A DNA stretch of 64,000 nucleotides from JASBRS01 sp964496495 (GTDB lineage: Bacteria; Deinococcota; Deinococci; Deinococcales; Trueperaceae): NCBI GenBank assembly GCA_964496495.1, contig CAZBZU010000011.1:6765-70764 (forward strand). Direction: 5' to 3'. This document shows, piece after piece, positions 7,504 to 16,321 of this stretch (the first letter of the stretch is position 1; each line of letters opens with the position of its first letter). The notes under the pieces are model-generated. The model was not told the DNA's origin. It did not search any database and saw only the letters and a list, made by a program, of their open reading frames with translations. The translations under genes were made by a program, and so were the position numbers.

Positions 7504-8616
7504 TCACGCCAGCGGCCACGGCTGCCAGGCGCCGGCGGCATCGTCCCGCAGCGCGACGTCCGGCGGCAGGTCGCGCCGTAGCACCGCCAGCGCCGCCGTC
7601 CCTCCTTGCGGCAACGTCACCACGGTACCGAGCCGGCCCACCTCGCGACCCTCGACCGTCAGCGCCCGTCCCTCCAGCGCCGCCTCGGACAGGTCCGCCG
7701 GGGCGTCGCCCGTCGGCGCCCGCTTCAGGCGCGCGAGCCCCTTGCGGACGGCGCCCCGGGCCTCGATGCGCGCCATGATCTCCTGGCCCAGGTAGCACCC
7801 CTTGCCGAACGACACCGCCGACGTCAGCCCCAGCTCCTGCGGCAGGGCACCGGCAGCACCCTCCCTGACGGCGCTGGGCACGCCGCCCAGCACGCGCATG
7901 AGCGACAGCGCGCGCTCGCCGGCGAGCTCGGCGCCCTCCCGGCGGAGCGCGCCCACCGCCTCCTCCAGCTGCGACACGGGGAGCACCACGTCGACCCCGC
8001 CGGCCGGCGAGCGGCGGCGCGGCAGCAGCAGCGGGCCGTCACTGCGCTCGCCGGCGCTCCGGGCCTCCCCGAGCCCGCCCGGCAGCGCCGCGCCGTCTCG
8101 GGCCGTGCCCTCGGCGGGTACTCGCCCGAGCGCCCGGCGCACGGTCGCGCTGGCGTCCGCTCCCTGCACCGTGAGCGCGGCCCAGGCTCCGCTCAGGTCC
8201 TCGATCGCGACCTCGTCGAAGATCACATGCGCCTCCAGCGAGGCGCGCACCGCGGCTCCGCGCCCGTCGTCGATCGTCAGCAGTAGCTCGCCCGGGCGCA
8301 CGCACAGCAAGCCCTCCCCCACCACCTGGCCCTTGGGCGTGAGCTGCAGGGTGTGGTTGCAGCTGCCGGGCGCCAGGTCCTGCACGGTGTTGCTGAGCTG
8401 GCCGTGGAGGAAGGGGGCGCGATCGGCGCCGGTGAGGCGCAGCAGCGTCAGGCCCGGCAGCGGCACCAGCACCGCCCCCTCGCCGGACGCGGGCGCGGCG
8501 GCCGCCGCGCGCGCGGCTTCAGCCTCGGGCCGGCCGAAGTGCGCCACGCCCCGCCCGGCAGCCTCCTCGCCGGCGAGCACCGCCCCCAGCTCGCGCCAGA
8601 TGTTCGCTGCCGTCAT
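7504..8616 (-). CDS. ygfZ: Folate-dependent Fe-S maintenance protein YgfZ/GcvT-like
   Basis: A 370-residue GcvT-fold protein. The YgfZ signature K-G-C-Y-x-G-Q-E appears as KGCYLGQEIMARIEARG; its Cys is the conserved functional residue of the family. YgfZ uses tetrahydrofolate and helps maintain certain Fe-S proteins. That fits a genome with radical SAM enzymes and IspG, though no direct partner is encoded next to it. Compared with E. coli YgfZ it carries a low-complexity Gly/Arg-rich insert around residues 180-210. GATAAT lies 6 nt before the ATG. Confidence 0.88.
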   Translation of the reverse strand: MTAANIWRELGAVLAGEEAAGRGVAHFGRPEAEAARAAAAAPASGEGAVLVPLPGLTLLRLTGADRAPFLHGQLSNTVQDLAPGSCNHTLQLTPKGQVVGEGLLCVRPGELLLTIDDGRGAAVRASLEAHVIFDEVAIEDLSGAWAALTVQGADASATVRRALGRVPAEGTARDGAALPGGLGEARSAGERSDGPLLLPRRRSPAGGVDVVLPVSQLEEAVGALRREGAELAGERALSLMRVLGGVPSAVREGAAGALPQELGLTSAVSFGKGCYLGQEIMARIEARGAVRKGLARLKRAPTGDAPADLSEAALEGRALTVEGREVGRLGTVVTLPQGGTAALAVLRRDLPPDVALRDDAAGAWQPWPLA

Positions 8617-8622
8617 GCCCGG

Positions 8623-8628
8623 ATTATC
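8623..8628 (-). promoter_or_regulatory. -10 box, leaderless-type, for ygfZ
   Basis: GATAAT ends 6 nt before the ATG at 8616. Confidence 0.45.
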
Positions 8629-8697
8629 GCAGCGAGCGGGCCCGCGTCCCGACGCGCGGCCGACGCCGCGCCCCCGAGGCCGCGACCACCGTGGCGC

Positions 8698-9351
8698 TCA
8701 GGCGCCGCCGGCGGGCGCGCCCGGCTCGAGCTCGAAGATGGTGAACTCGAAGGCGTTGATCACGCGCACGCCGGCCTCGGTGCGGTACTCGCGGGCGGCG
8801 TTGGCGCCGGAGAGGTGAACGTGCCCGTGCACGTGCACCTGCGGCCGCCAGCGCCGGTGGAAGCGATTGAAGGCGCCGACCCCTCGATGCGCGAAGTCGT
8901 CGCCGGCGTGAGGCCCCAGCGGGGGCGCATGGGTGAGCAGCACGTCGACCCCTCGGCCCGTCCGCCGGCGGTTGAGCACCAGCCTCGGGGCCATGCGGGC
9001 CGCCATCCAGCGGTACTGCCACTCGCTGTACTGCTGCGGGCCCGGGCGGTAGCGCAAGCAGCCCTCCAGGCCGGCGATCGCCACGCCGCCCACCTCGACC
9101 ACGCGGCCCTGAACGTTGAGGCAGCCGCCCGGCAGGTGCATGGCCGAGCCGTCGGCGGGCCGCACGTAACCGTTGCCGTGGTTGCCGAGTACGTACACCG
9201 GAAGGGTGCGCGTCTTGGTGGCGATGAACTCCAGCAGGTAGCCAGGCAGATCGCCGGCGGCCAGCACCACGTCGAACGGCGGCAGATTGCCGGGGAAGTT
9301 GCGCGAGTAGACCACCGGCGACACCGCGTCGGACAGGGCGAGGATCCTCAC
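8698..9351 (-). CDS. Calcineurin-like metallophosphoesterase
   Basis: A 217-residue phosphoesterase. The metal-binding blocks are in order: LSDAVSP (first Asp; the usual DxH is replaced by DxV, as in the COG2129-like group that begins SDEVD), AGDLPG, GNHGN, LLTHAPP and HGHVH. The substrate is unknown. The GTG start lies 27 nt behind the prfB stop with no -10 box between them, so it is probably read from the prfB promoter. It ends about 80 nt before ygfZ on the same strand. Confidence 0.8.
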   Translation of the reverse strand: MRILALSDAVSPVVYSRNFPGNLPPFDVVLAAGDLPGYLLEFIATKTRTLPVYVLGNHGNGYVRPADGSAMHLPGGCLNVQGRVVEVGGVAIAGLEGCLRYRPGPQQYSEWQYRWMAARMAPRLVLNRRRTGRGVDVLLTHAPPLGPHAGDDFAHRGVGAFNRFHRRWRPQVHVHGHVHLSGANAAREYRTEAGVRVINAFEFTIFELEPGAPAGGA

Positions 9352-9378
9352 CGCCGGTCGCCGCCCCGTCCCGCCGGC

Positions 9379-10468
9379 TCAGGCCACGGCACGGCCCTCG
9401 GCCGCCCACTCCAGGCCGGACCACAGGAGATCGTCGATGTCGCCGTCGAGGACGTTGTCCGGGTCGTGACGCATGACGCCGGTGCGGTGGTCCTTGACGT
9501 ACTGCTTGTCGAGGACGTAGCTGCGGATCTGCGACCCCCACTCGATCGCCTTCTGCTCGCCGCGCGCCTTCAGCTGTTCATCGCGGCGGCGGCGCTCCTC
9601 CCGCTCGAAGAGGCGGCTGCGCAGGACCGTCATCGCCTTCTCGCGATTCTTGATCTGCGACTTGCCGTCCTGGCAGGTGACCACGATCTCCTCGGGCGTT
9701 CCGGCGCGGTAGACCACCCGCACCGCGGAGTCGGTGGTGTTCACCGACTGCCCGCCGGGGCCGCTCGAGCGGTAGACGTCCACCCGCACGTCCTTGGGGT
9801 CGATGTCGATCGAGATGGCGTCGTCGATCTCCGGCATCACCTCCACGGACGCGAAGCTGGTGTGGCGCCGGTTCTGGGCATCGAACGGGCTGACGCGCAC
9901 CAGCCGGTGCACGCCGCTCTCGACCCCCAGCAGGCCGAACGCGCGCTCGCCGCGCACGATCATCTGCGCGTAGTCGATGCCGCTGGGCGCGTCGCTGTTG
10001 CCCACCAGGTCGAGGAGCTCGACCTTGAAGCCGTGCCGCTCGGCGAAGCGCCGGTACATCCTGAGGAGCATGCCCGCCCAGTCCGAGGACTCGGTGCCGC
10101 CGGCTCCGGGCTTGATGGTCACGATGGCGGCGCGGTCGTCGTGTCTGCCGACGAACAGCGCCTCGCGGTAGAGCCGCTCGAGCGCGGACTCCGCACGCGC
10201 CCGCTCCTCCTCCAGCTCCGCCGCGTCCTCCTCGCTCGCCTCCGCCAGGAGCTCCACCAGGCCGTCGATGTCGTCTTCCAGCACCCGGAAGTCATCCACC
10301 ACCCGCCGCAGCCGCGCGGCCTCCTGCGTCACGGTGCGCGCTCGCTCGGGGTCGCCCCACAGGTCGGGATCGTTGAGCTCGGGCTCGAGCTCGCTCAGCC
10401 GGGACTGCTTGCCAGCCAGGTCAAAGATACCCCCGGAGGGCATCGAGTCGCGTCTTGAGTTCGTTCAT
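9379..10468 (-). CDS. prfB: Peptide chain release factor 2, programmed +1 frameshift
   Basis: RF2 recognises UGA and UAA. The gene is read in two frames. Codons 1-15 run from ATG 10468 to CTT at 10426-10424. The in-frame TGA at 10423-10421 is bypassed by a +1 shift onto GAC, and translation continues to 9379, giving 362 residues. The shift site is the classical CGGGGGTATCTTTGAC, with an internal Shine-Dalgarno-like CGGGGG before CTT-TGA-C. The codon-recognition tripeptide SPF (about 193-195) and the catalytic GGQ (238-240) are intact. The start is set by GGAGG at 10474-10478. This is autoregulation by RF2 level and not a mutation. Confidence 0.96.
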
Positions 10469-10766
10469 CATCGCCTCCAGAGGGGCAGTGTACCGCACCC
10501 CGCTCCCCGCGCCCGCAACCGGGCGCGGCTCCCGCCGGCGGTCGCGGGACCCCTTCCGCCGGCCCGGCTCGGGACCGTCTGGGACGCTCGCGGGCGCCGC
10601 CGAGGCGACGCCGGGACGCGAGGGCCCTGTGGTATCGTTTGCGTATCGCACGGGGTTCTCCGGCCCCGTACGCCTCAACCCATCCCGCCCGGCGCTGTCT
10701 TCAGGCGGCGAGCCTTCGGGGCGCCCGCCGGTGGCGAGCCGGACAGTCACCCGTCCTCACGAGCCG
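10469..10766. other. Divergent promoter region between prfB and cdaA
   Basis: About 300 nt without a gene. It holds the prfB Shine-Dalgarno and -10 box on the minus strand, and TATCGT at 10633-10638 as the best plus-strand -10 candidate for cdaA, which would give a leader of about 120 nt. No strong hairpin or known riboswitch was seen in that leader. Confidence 0.4.
10487..10492 (-). promoter_or_regulatory. -10 box of prfB
   Basis: TACACT lies 18 nt before the prfB ATG, leaving a short leader with the GGAGG Shine-Dalgarno. Confidence 0.45.
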
Positions 10767-11525
10767 ATGGAGGCGTACCTGTTGGCGTCAGCACTCGAGG
10801 GCTTCCGCGTCCGGGACATCGTAGACATCCTCATCATCGCGGTCCTGCTGTACCAGGCCTACGTGCTGCTCATCGGGTCCCGCGCCTGGAACGTGCTCCG
10901 CGGCCTGCTCGCCCTCGGCGTCCTGTGGCTGCTGGCGGCCCAGCTCGGGCTGGAGGCGACCAACTGGCTGTTCAACCGGGTGGCGCCGGTCGGGTTCATC
11001 GCCATCGTGGTGGTGTTCCAGCCGGAGCTGAGGGCGGCGCTCGAGCGCGTCGGCCGCGGTCGCCTCAGCCGCACGACCCACGGCGGCCCGGTGCAGGAGA
11101 TCATGGGCGCGGTGCGCGAGCTGGCCACCCAGCGGCGCGGCGCCCTCATCGCGGTGGAGCGCCGCACCCCGCTGCGCGAGTACGGTGAGTCCGGCACCAC
11201 CATCGGGGCGCCCGTGACCAGCGCTCTGCTGCAGACCATCTTCGCGTCCAAGGGGCCGCTGCACGACGGCGGCGTCATCGTCCGGGAAGACACCGTCACC
11301 CACGCCGGCGCCATCTTCCCGCTGTCCGACCGCCACGAGGGCTGGTCGGTGAAGCACGGGACCCGGCACCGCGCGGCACTCGGCCTGTCCGAGGCAACGG
11401 ATGCCCTGGTGGTGGTGGTGAGCGAAGAGCGCGGCACCGTGAGCATCGCCCGGGGCGGCGAGCTCACCAGCGACATCGCTCCGGCGGACGTGCTCAAGGC
11501 GTTGCGCGAGGTGTACGCCGAATGA
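10767..11525 (+). CDS. cdaA: Diadenylate cyclase (c-di-AMP synthase)
   Basis: A 252-residue membrane-bound cyclase that condenses two ATP into c-di-AMP. Three hydrophobic helices (about 20-85) precede the DAC domain. The RHR motif is intact (Arg200-His201-Arg202 in GTRHRAALGLSE). The usual DGA motif reads DGG (167-169 in LHDGGVIV), a conservative change at the third position. The ATG at 10767 is chosen because it opens directly onto the first helix. The gene overlaps cdaR by ATGA, the standard cdaA-cdaR arrangement. Confidence 0.92.
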   Translation: MEAYLLASALEGFRVRDIVDILIIAVLLYQAYVLLIGSRAWNVLRGLLALGVLWLLAAQLGLEATNWLFNRVAPVGFIAIVVVFQPELRAALERVGRGRLSRTTHGGPVQEIMGAVRELATQRRGALIAVERRTPLREYGESGTTIGAPVTSALLQTIFASKGPLHDGGVIVREDTVTHAGAIFPLSDRHEGWSVKHGTRHRAALGLSEATDALVVVVSEERGTVSIARGGELTSDIAPADVLKALREVYAE

Positions 11526-12442
11526 GCCTCCTTCAGCGACTCGTGACCGTGGCCGTTCACAACTGGCCCCAGAAGCTCGGCGCGCTGGTGCTGGCGTTCG
11601 TCATGTGGCTCGCCATCACGTCCAGCTCCGTCACCACCACGCAGCGCAGCATGCTTGTGCCGCTCGCCGCCGAGGGGGTCCAGCAGAGCCAGGTGGCGGT
11701 GGGGGTGCCGAAGATGGTGGAGGTCAACGTCTCCGGACCGAGCGGGCGCATCGACCGGCTGCGTGCCGACAACGTCACGGCCACCCTCGACCTGAGCGGC
11801 CTGAGCGGAGAGTTCCAGCAGCAGGTGAGCGTGCAGACGCCGGGCGGCGTCCGCCTGGTGGGCGTCTCCCCCAACCACGTGATCGGCTTCCTGGAGACCG
11901 TGGGCAACCGCGACATGGCGGTGACGGTGGCGCTCTCGGGGTCACCGCCCAGCGACAAGCTGCTGTCGCTCACCGCCCGGCCCAGCACCGTCACGCTCAC
12001 CGGCCAGCAGCAAGCGCTGCAGAAGGTCTTCCGCGTGGTGGCGGTGGCGCCAGCCAGGGAAGGCCAGGCCCGGGCCCACCCCTATCCGGTTGACGACGCG
12101 GGCGTTCCCGTGCAGAACGTCAAGGTCACCCCCAGCGACATCACGATCGACGTCACCGCGCAAGCCGCGCTGGTGAGCAAGCGCGTGCCGATCGACCTGG
12201 CCGTGCCGAGTGGGACGGCGAACGCGAGCGCCAGCCTGAGCCAGGCCGAGGTGGAGATCGCCGGACCGAAGGACGTGCTGGCGGGGATCGCCAGCGTCAA
12301 GGGTACGGTACAGCTGCCGACGCCGGCTCCCCAGCCGGGCCGGTATACTCTGCCTGTCAAGCTCGACCTCCCCCAGGGCGTTTCCGCGCTGTCGAGCCCC
12401 ACCGCGGTGCTCCAGGTGACCCGCCCCGCCAGCACCCCCTAG
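11522..12442 (+). CDS. cdaR: YbbR-repeat regulator of diadenylate cyclase
   Basis: A 306-residue protein with one N-terminal membrane helix (about 18-34, KLGALVLAFVMWLAITS) and an extracytoplasmic region of YbbR-like beta repeats. In Firmicutes CdaR binds CdaA and modulates c-di-AMP synthesis; the same role is inferred here. The start codon overlaps the cdaA stop (ATGA), so translation is probably coupled. def follows after 23 nt, and the cluster may be read through as one transcript. Confidence 0.88.
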   Translation: MSLLQRLVTVAVHNWPQKLGALVLAFVMWLAITSSSVTTTQRSMLVPLAAEGVQQSQVAVGVPKMVEVNVSGPSGRIDRLRADNVTATLDLSGLSGEFQQQVSVQTPGGVRLVGVSPNHVIGFLETVGNRDMAVTVALSGSPPSDKLLSLTARPSTVTLTGQQQALQKVFRVVAVAPAREGQARAHPYPVDDAGVPVQNVKVTPSDITIDVTAQAALVSKRVPIDLAVPSGTANASASLSQAEVEIAGPKDVLAGIASVKGTVQLPTPAPQPGRYTLPVKLDLPQGVSALSSPTAVLQVTRPASTP

Positions 12443-12465
12443 GTCGAGCCCGGAGGGCAGCTCAG

Positions 12466-13182
12466 GTGATCCACCCCATCCGCTACTTCGGCGACCCGAT
12501 CCTTCGTCGGCGGGCGCAACCCGTGACGCGCTTCGACGAGGCGCTCGCATCCCTGGCCGACGACATGCTCGAGACCATGTACGACGCCAACGGCGTGGGC
12601 CTGGCAGGACCCCAGATCGGCGTGCCCAAGCGACTGTTCGTGGCCCTGGAGCTGGCGCCGGAGCAGGAGCACGAGGCCGACGGTCAGCAGCATCAGGGGG
12701 ACGCAGCGGCGGCGCGAGCGGACCGCGACGTCGCTCCGGCCGACGCAGACGACGCCGAGGACGACGCCACCCGGGACGACACCACCCCCGCCGACAAGCG
12801 GCGCAGCTGGGGCGTGCTCGGCGAGCACGTGATGGTGAACCCGAGCTTCGTGCTGCGCGAGGGAGAGCAGTTCGGCCACGACGGCTGTCTGAGCGTGCCG
12901 GGCCTCTACGTCGACGCCCTCCGGCGCGACCTCCGCGTGCGCCTGCGCTACCAGGACGTCCACGGCAGCTGGCACGAGCAGGATGCCGAGGGGCACTTCG
13001 CCCACGTGCTGCAGCACGAGTACGACCATCTCGACGGGGTGCTGTTCTTCGACCGGCTACCGGACGACGAGCGGCGCGCCTTCCTCGAGGAGCACCGCGC
13101 CGAGCTGGCGGACATCCAGCGCGACGCCAAGGCGCTGCTCAAGGAGCTGCGGCGCGCGCCGATCGCCGTCACGGTGCAGTGA
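12466..13182 (+). CDS. def: Peptide deformylase with acidic insertion
   Basis: It removes the N-formyl group from nascent proteins and pairs with fmt directly downstream. Motif 1 is GVGLAGPQ (43-50), motif 2 is DGCLS (139-143, with metal ligand Cys141), and motif 3 is HEYDH (184-188). Motif 2 has Asp where EGCLS is usual. An Asp/Ala/Gln-rich insertion of about 50 residues (64-113) separates motifs 1 and 2 and makes the protein 238 residues long. Deinococcus deformylases carry a shorter acidic insert at the same place. The start is GTG, 23 nt behind cdaR. Confidence 0.93.
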   Translation: MIHPIRYFGDPILRRRAQPVTRFDEALASLADDMLETMYDANGVGLAGPQIGVPKRLFVALELAPEQEHEADGQQHQGDAAAARADRDVAPADADDAEDDATRDDTTPADKRRSWGVLGEHVMVNPSFVLREGEQFGHDGCLSVPGLYVDALRRDLRVRLRYQDVHGSWHEQDAEGHFAHVLQHEYDHLDGVLFFDRLPDDERRAFLEEHRAELADIQRDAKALLKELRRAPIAVTVQ

Positions 13183-13206
13183 TCCCCCTCGCGCGGGGCC
13201 GGACCC

Positions 13207-14175
13207 ATGCCTGAGGCCGGCGCGAGCCCGCCCGGCGCGCGCCTGCGTGTCGCGCTGTTCGGCTCCCCTGCCTTCGCGCTGCCTGCACTGGAAGCGCTCC
13301 ACCGCCGCCACCAGGTGCTGCTCGTGGTCGCGCAGCCGGACAAGAAGGCCGGGCGGGGGCTGCGCGTCGCCTCTCCGGCGACGGCCGGCCGGGCGCGCGA
13401 GCTGGCCATCCCCCTGGCACAACCGGCGCGGCTCAAGGGCAACGAGGACTTCGCCGCGCGCCTTCGCCGGCTCGAGCTCGACGTGGCCGTCACCGCCGCC
13501 TACGGCAAGATCCTGCCGGCGAGCCTGCTCGCCGTGCCGCGCCACGGCTTCCTCAACGTCCACGCCAGCCTGCTGCCCAAGTACCGCGGCGCGGCGCCGG
13601 TGCAGTGGGCGCTCATCCACCGCGAGCGGGAGACCGGCGTGAGCATCATGCGCACCGAGGCGGGCCTCGATACCGGCCCCGTATGCCTGCAGCGCACCCT
13701 GCCCATCCCCGACGGCGCCGGGGCGTCCAAGCTGATGACGGCGCTCGCCGACCTCGGCGCCGATGCCCTGCTGGAGGCGCTGGACGCCCTGGCCAGCGCC
13801 GAGCTCAGCTGTCACCGGCAGGACGATGACCTCGCCACCCAGGCCCCGATGCTCACACGCGAGGACGGCCGCATCCGCTGGCAGGACCCGGCCGCGGCGG
13901 TGGCCGCGCGGCACCGGGGCGTGGAGCTCTGGCCCGGCAGCCACTTCCGCTTCGCGGGCGACAGCGTGAAGGTGGCGGAGCTGACGGCGACCTCGGAGAC
14001 GAGCGGTGGCGCCGAGCCCGGCACCGTGCTGAGGTCCGATGGCGCGGGCCTGCTGGTCGCCTGCGGCGCCGGCAGCGTGCGGCTGCTGCGGGTTCAGCCG
14101 CCGGGAAAGCGCGTCATGGCCGCCCGCGATTGGGGGAACGGCCGCGGGGTGCGGCCGGGGGTGCGACTTGGCTAG
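13207..14175 (+). CDS. fmt: Methionyl-tRNA formyltransferase
   Basis: A 322-residue enzyme that formylates initiator Met-tRNA with 10-formyl-THF. The formyltransferase signature NVHASLLPKYRGAAP (117-131, with Asn117 and His119) and Asp155 in GLDTGPV are present, followed by the C-terminal tRNA-binding domain. The gene lies 24 nt behind def. Its last codons overlap the start of der, a typical translation-gene cluster. Confidence 0.95.
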   Translation: MPEAGASPPGARLRVALFGSPAFALPALEALHRRHQVLLVVAQPDKKAGRGLRVASPATAGRARELAIPLAQPARLKGNEDFAARLRRLELDVAVTAAYGKILPASLLAVPRHGFLNVHASLLPKYRGAAPVQWALIHRERETGVSIMRTEAGLDTGPVCLQRTLPIPDGAGASKLMTALADLGADALLEALDALASAELSCHRQDDDLATQAPMLTREDGRIRWQDPAAAVAARHRGVELWPGSHFRFAGDSVKVAELTATSETSGGAEPGTVLRSDGAGLLVACGAGSVRLLRVQPPGKRVMAARDWGNGRGVRPGVRLG

Positions 14176-15487
14176 CGTTGCCATCGTCGGCCGGCCCAAC
14201 GTCGGCAAGTCGAGCCTGTTCAACCGTCTGGTCGGCCGCCGGGAGGCGATCGTCGCCGACCAGCCCGGCGTCACCCGCGACGTCAAGGAGGGTGAGGTGG
14301 CGGCGGACGACGGCACGCGCTTCCGCCTGCTCGACACCGGCGGGCTGTGGTCGGGCGACCGCTGGGAAGCGCCGGTGCGCCGCCGCATCGAGGAGGCGTT
14401 GCAGGGCGTCGACATGGTGCTCTTCTGCGTCGACGGCCGCCAGGGCGTGGGCGCGGCCGACCACGAGGTGGCGGCCTGGCTGCGGACGCTGGGGAAGCCG
14501 GTCCTGCTGGTGGCCACCAAGATGGACGACCCGCGCCACGAGGAAGCGCCGGAGCTGTTCGAGCTGTACGCGCTGGGGTTCGGGGAGCCCTTCCCGGTGT
14601 CGGCCGAACACGCCAGGAACACCTACGAGCTCATCGACGCCGTCGTCGCCGGGCTGCCGCACGGCGAGGGCGAGGCCGAGGAGGAGGCGGTGCGCGTCGC
14701 CATCATCGGCCGGCCCAACGTCGGCAAGTCCAGCCTGCTCAACGCGCTGGTGGGCAGCGAGAAGGTGATCGTGGCGGACGAGCCGGGCACGACCCGCGAC
14801 AGCATCGACGTACGCTTCCATTTCGCCGGCCGCCCTTTCGTGCTGGTCGACACGGCTGGCATCCGCCGCAAGGGAGGGTCCGATGTCGCGCACTTCGCAC
14901 GCTTGCGCTCGGAGAGCGCCCTGCGGCGCTGCGACGTGGCCGTGCTGGTGGTCGATCCCTTCGAGTTCGGCGATCACGAGCTGCGGCTCGCCAACCTCGC
15001 GCTCGCCTGGGGCAAGCCGGTGGCGCTCGCCATCAACAAGTGGGACCTGGTCACCAACGAGCAGCTGGCGCCCCTCCGGGAGGACATCGCCCAGGCCCTG
15101 ACGCACATCGGCTTCGCCCCGCGGGTCTACACCAGCGCCCTCACCGACTTCGGCCTGCACGAGCTGCTGGCGACCGCCATCCGGCTCTACGACACCGCCC
15201 GGCGACGGGTGCCGACCAGCGAGATGAACGCCTACCTGGAGGTGTGGACGCAGCGGCAGGCGCCGCCCAACTTCAAGGGCCGGCCGCTGAAGCTGCTCTA
15301 TGCCAGCCAGGTGGCGGTGGCGCCGCCCACCTTCGTGTTCTCGGTCAACAGCGAGCGGCTGCTCACCAGGGCCTACGAGAGCTACCTGCGCAACCGCATC
15401 CGCGACGATCTGGGCTTCGCCGAGGTGCCCTTCCGACTGGTGTTCAAGGCGCGCAGCGCCGACGGGGGGCGGAAGGTACGGGTCTAG
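14168..15487 (+). CDS. der: Ribosome assembly GTPase Der (EngA)
   Basis: A 439-residue tandem GTPase for 50S maturation. The two P-loops, both GRPNVGKSS, lie at 8-16 and 181-189. Switch motifs are LLDTGG and DTAGIRR, and the C-terminal KH-like domain follows. The second G4 motif is the normal NKWD, while the first reads TKMD, a tolerated variant. TTG at 14168 is the start, overlapping the fmt stop by 8 nt and opening directly on ASVAIVGRPN. Confidence 0.95.
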   Translation: MASVAIVGRPNVGKSSLFNRLVGRREAIVADQPGVTRDVKEGEVAADDGTRFRLLDTGGLWSGDRWEAPVRRRIEEALQGVDMVLFCVDGRQGVGAADHEVAAWLRTLGKPVLLVATKMDDPRHEEAPELFELYALGFGEPFPVSAEHARNTYELIDAVVAGLPHGEGEAEEEAVRVAIIGRPNVGKSSLLNALVGSEKVIVADEPGTTRDSIDVRFHFAGRPFVLVDTAGIRRKGGSDVAHFARLRSESALRRCDVAVLVVDPFEFGDHELRLANLALAWGKPVALAINKWDLVTNEQLAPLREDIAQALTHIGFAPRVYTSALTDFGLHELLATAIRLYDTARRRVPTSEMNAYLEVWTQRQAPPNFKGRPLKLLYASQVAVAPPTFVFSVNSERLLTRAYESYLRNRIRDDLGFAEVPFRLVFKARSADGGRKVRV

Positions 15488-15586
15488 GACGGCAGCGTGC
15501 CGACCGCACGCGCCGCGCCCCCGGTCCTCGCAGCGGCCATGGCGCTCCCGCGCCGGCCCGCTCCAGGGCGCCGACGGGCGGAGCCC
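15488..15586. other. Convergent intergenic region, der / ylmH
   Basis: A region of 99 nt between two converging genes. It is extremely GC-rich with no T-run and no clear intrinsic terminator. Confidence 0.4.
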
Positions 15587-16315
15587 TCACCGCTCGGACT
15601 GCACCACCACCTTGAGGTTCCCTCGCCGGGTGCTGCCGTCGACGCGGAGCACCCGGAAACGCCCCAGCCCCTCGGCGTAGACCTCGTCGCCCACCTCGGC
15701 GACCGTGCCCTTGGCGGCCGGCCGGCCGTTGACACGCACCCGACCGGCGGCCACCCCCTTGGCGAAGTAGCTGCGGGACACGCGGAAGGCCTTGCCGCCG
15801 AGCACGTCCACCCGCAACGACGGCACCACCACCGCCAGCTCGTGCCGGGTACCGCGCGCCAGCCGCTCGAGCCCCACCTCCAGCGGCGTCACCTGGCGAC
15901 CCGCGACCCGGGTGAGGCCGAGCAGCTCCCCCGGCAGCGGCCCCAGCGTGATGAGCGAGACACCGTCCTGGTGCCGTACCGCGTCTCCGAGGCGGCCGGC
16001 CTCCACGCCCGCCACCCGTGCGGCGCTGCGCAGCTCCTCGCCGTCGGCGACGCCCTCGACGTACACCGCTGCCAGCCTGACCGTGGCCTCGGGAAGGTGG
16101 TCGGGGTACGCCACCACGACGCGCCGACGCGCACCCGGAACGCCGCCGCTGAGGCTGACCGCCACCCCCGGGCGCCTCAGCGCGGCCGCCAGGGCGTCGG
16201 CGTCGGGCGGCTCGAGGAAGCCGCTGTGGGCCACCCGCCCCCCGAGCGCAGCGCCCGCGAGCTCGGCGGCCGTGGCGCTCAGGTCACCGCCCTCGCCGTC
16301 CGGGCGCGCCGGCAC
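15587..16315 (-). CDS. ylmH: YlmH-like S4-domain RNA-binding protein
   Basis: A 242-residue protein. The C-terminal S4 domain (about 160-235) contains RVDVLGGKAFRVSRSYF and GRVRVNGRPAAKGTV. The N-terminal half resembles the YlmH and cyanobacterial PSII-S4 family. YlmH homologues act in ribosome-associated quality control and at the division locus in other bacteria; the role here is inferred by family. It lies 6 nt behind the CBS gene on the same strand, so they form an operon. Confidence 0.72.
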   Translation of the reverse strand: MPARPDGEGGDLSATAAELAGAALGGRVAHSGFLEPPDADALAAALRRPGVAVSLSGGVPGARRRVVVAYPDHLPEATVRLAAVYVEGVADGEELRSAARVAGVEAGRLGDAVRHQDGVSLITLGPLPGELLGLTRVAGRQVTPLEVGLERLARGTRHELAVVVPSLRVDVLGGKAFRVSRSYFAKGVAAGRVRVNGRPAAKGTVAEVGDEVYAEGLGRFRVLRVDGSTRRGNLKVVVQSER

Positions 16316-16321
16316 GGCGGC

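Noticed and set aside
10421..10468. Premature stop in prfB
   Set aside because: It is the programmed frameshift site with the canonical sequence.
14168..15487. TKMD in the first G4 motif of Der as a loss of function
   Set aside because: T/NKxD variants are tolerated, and every other GTPase motif is intact.
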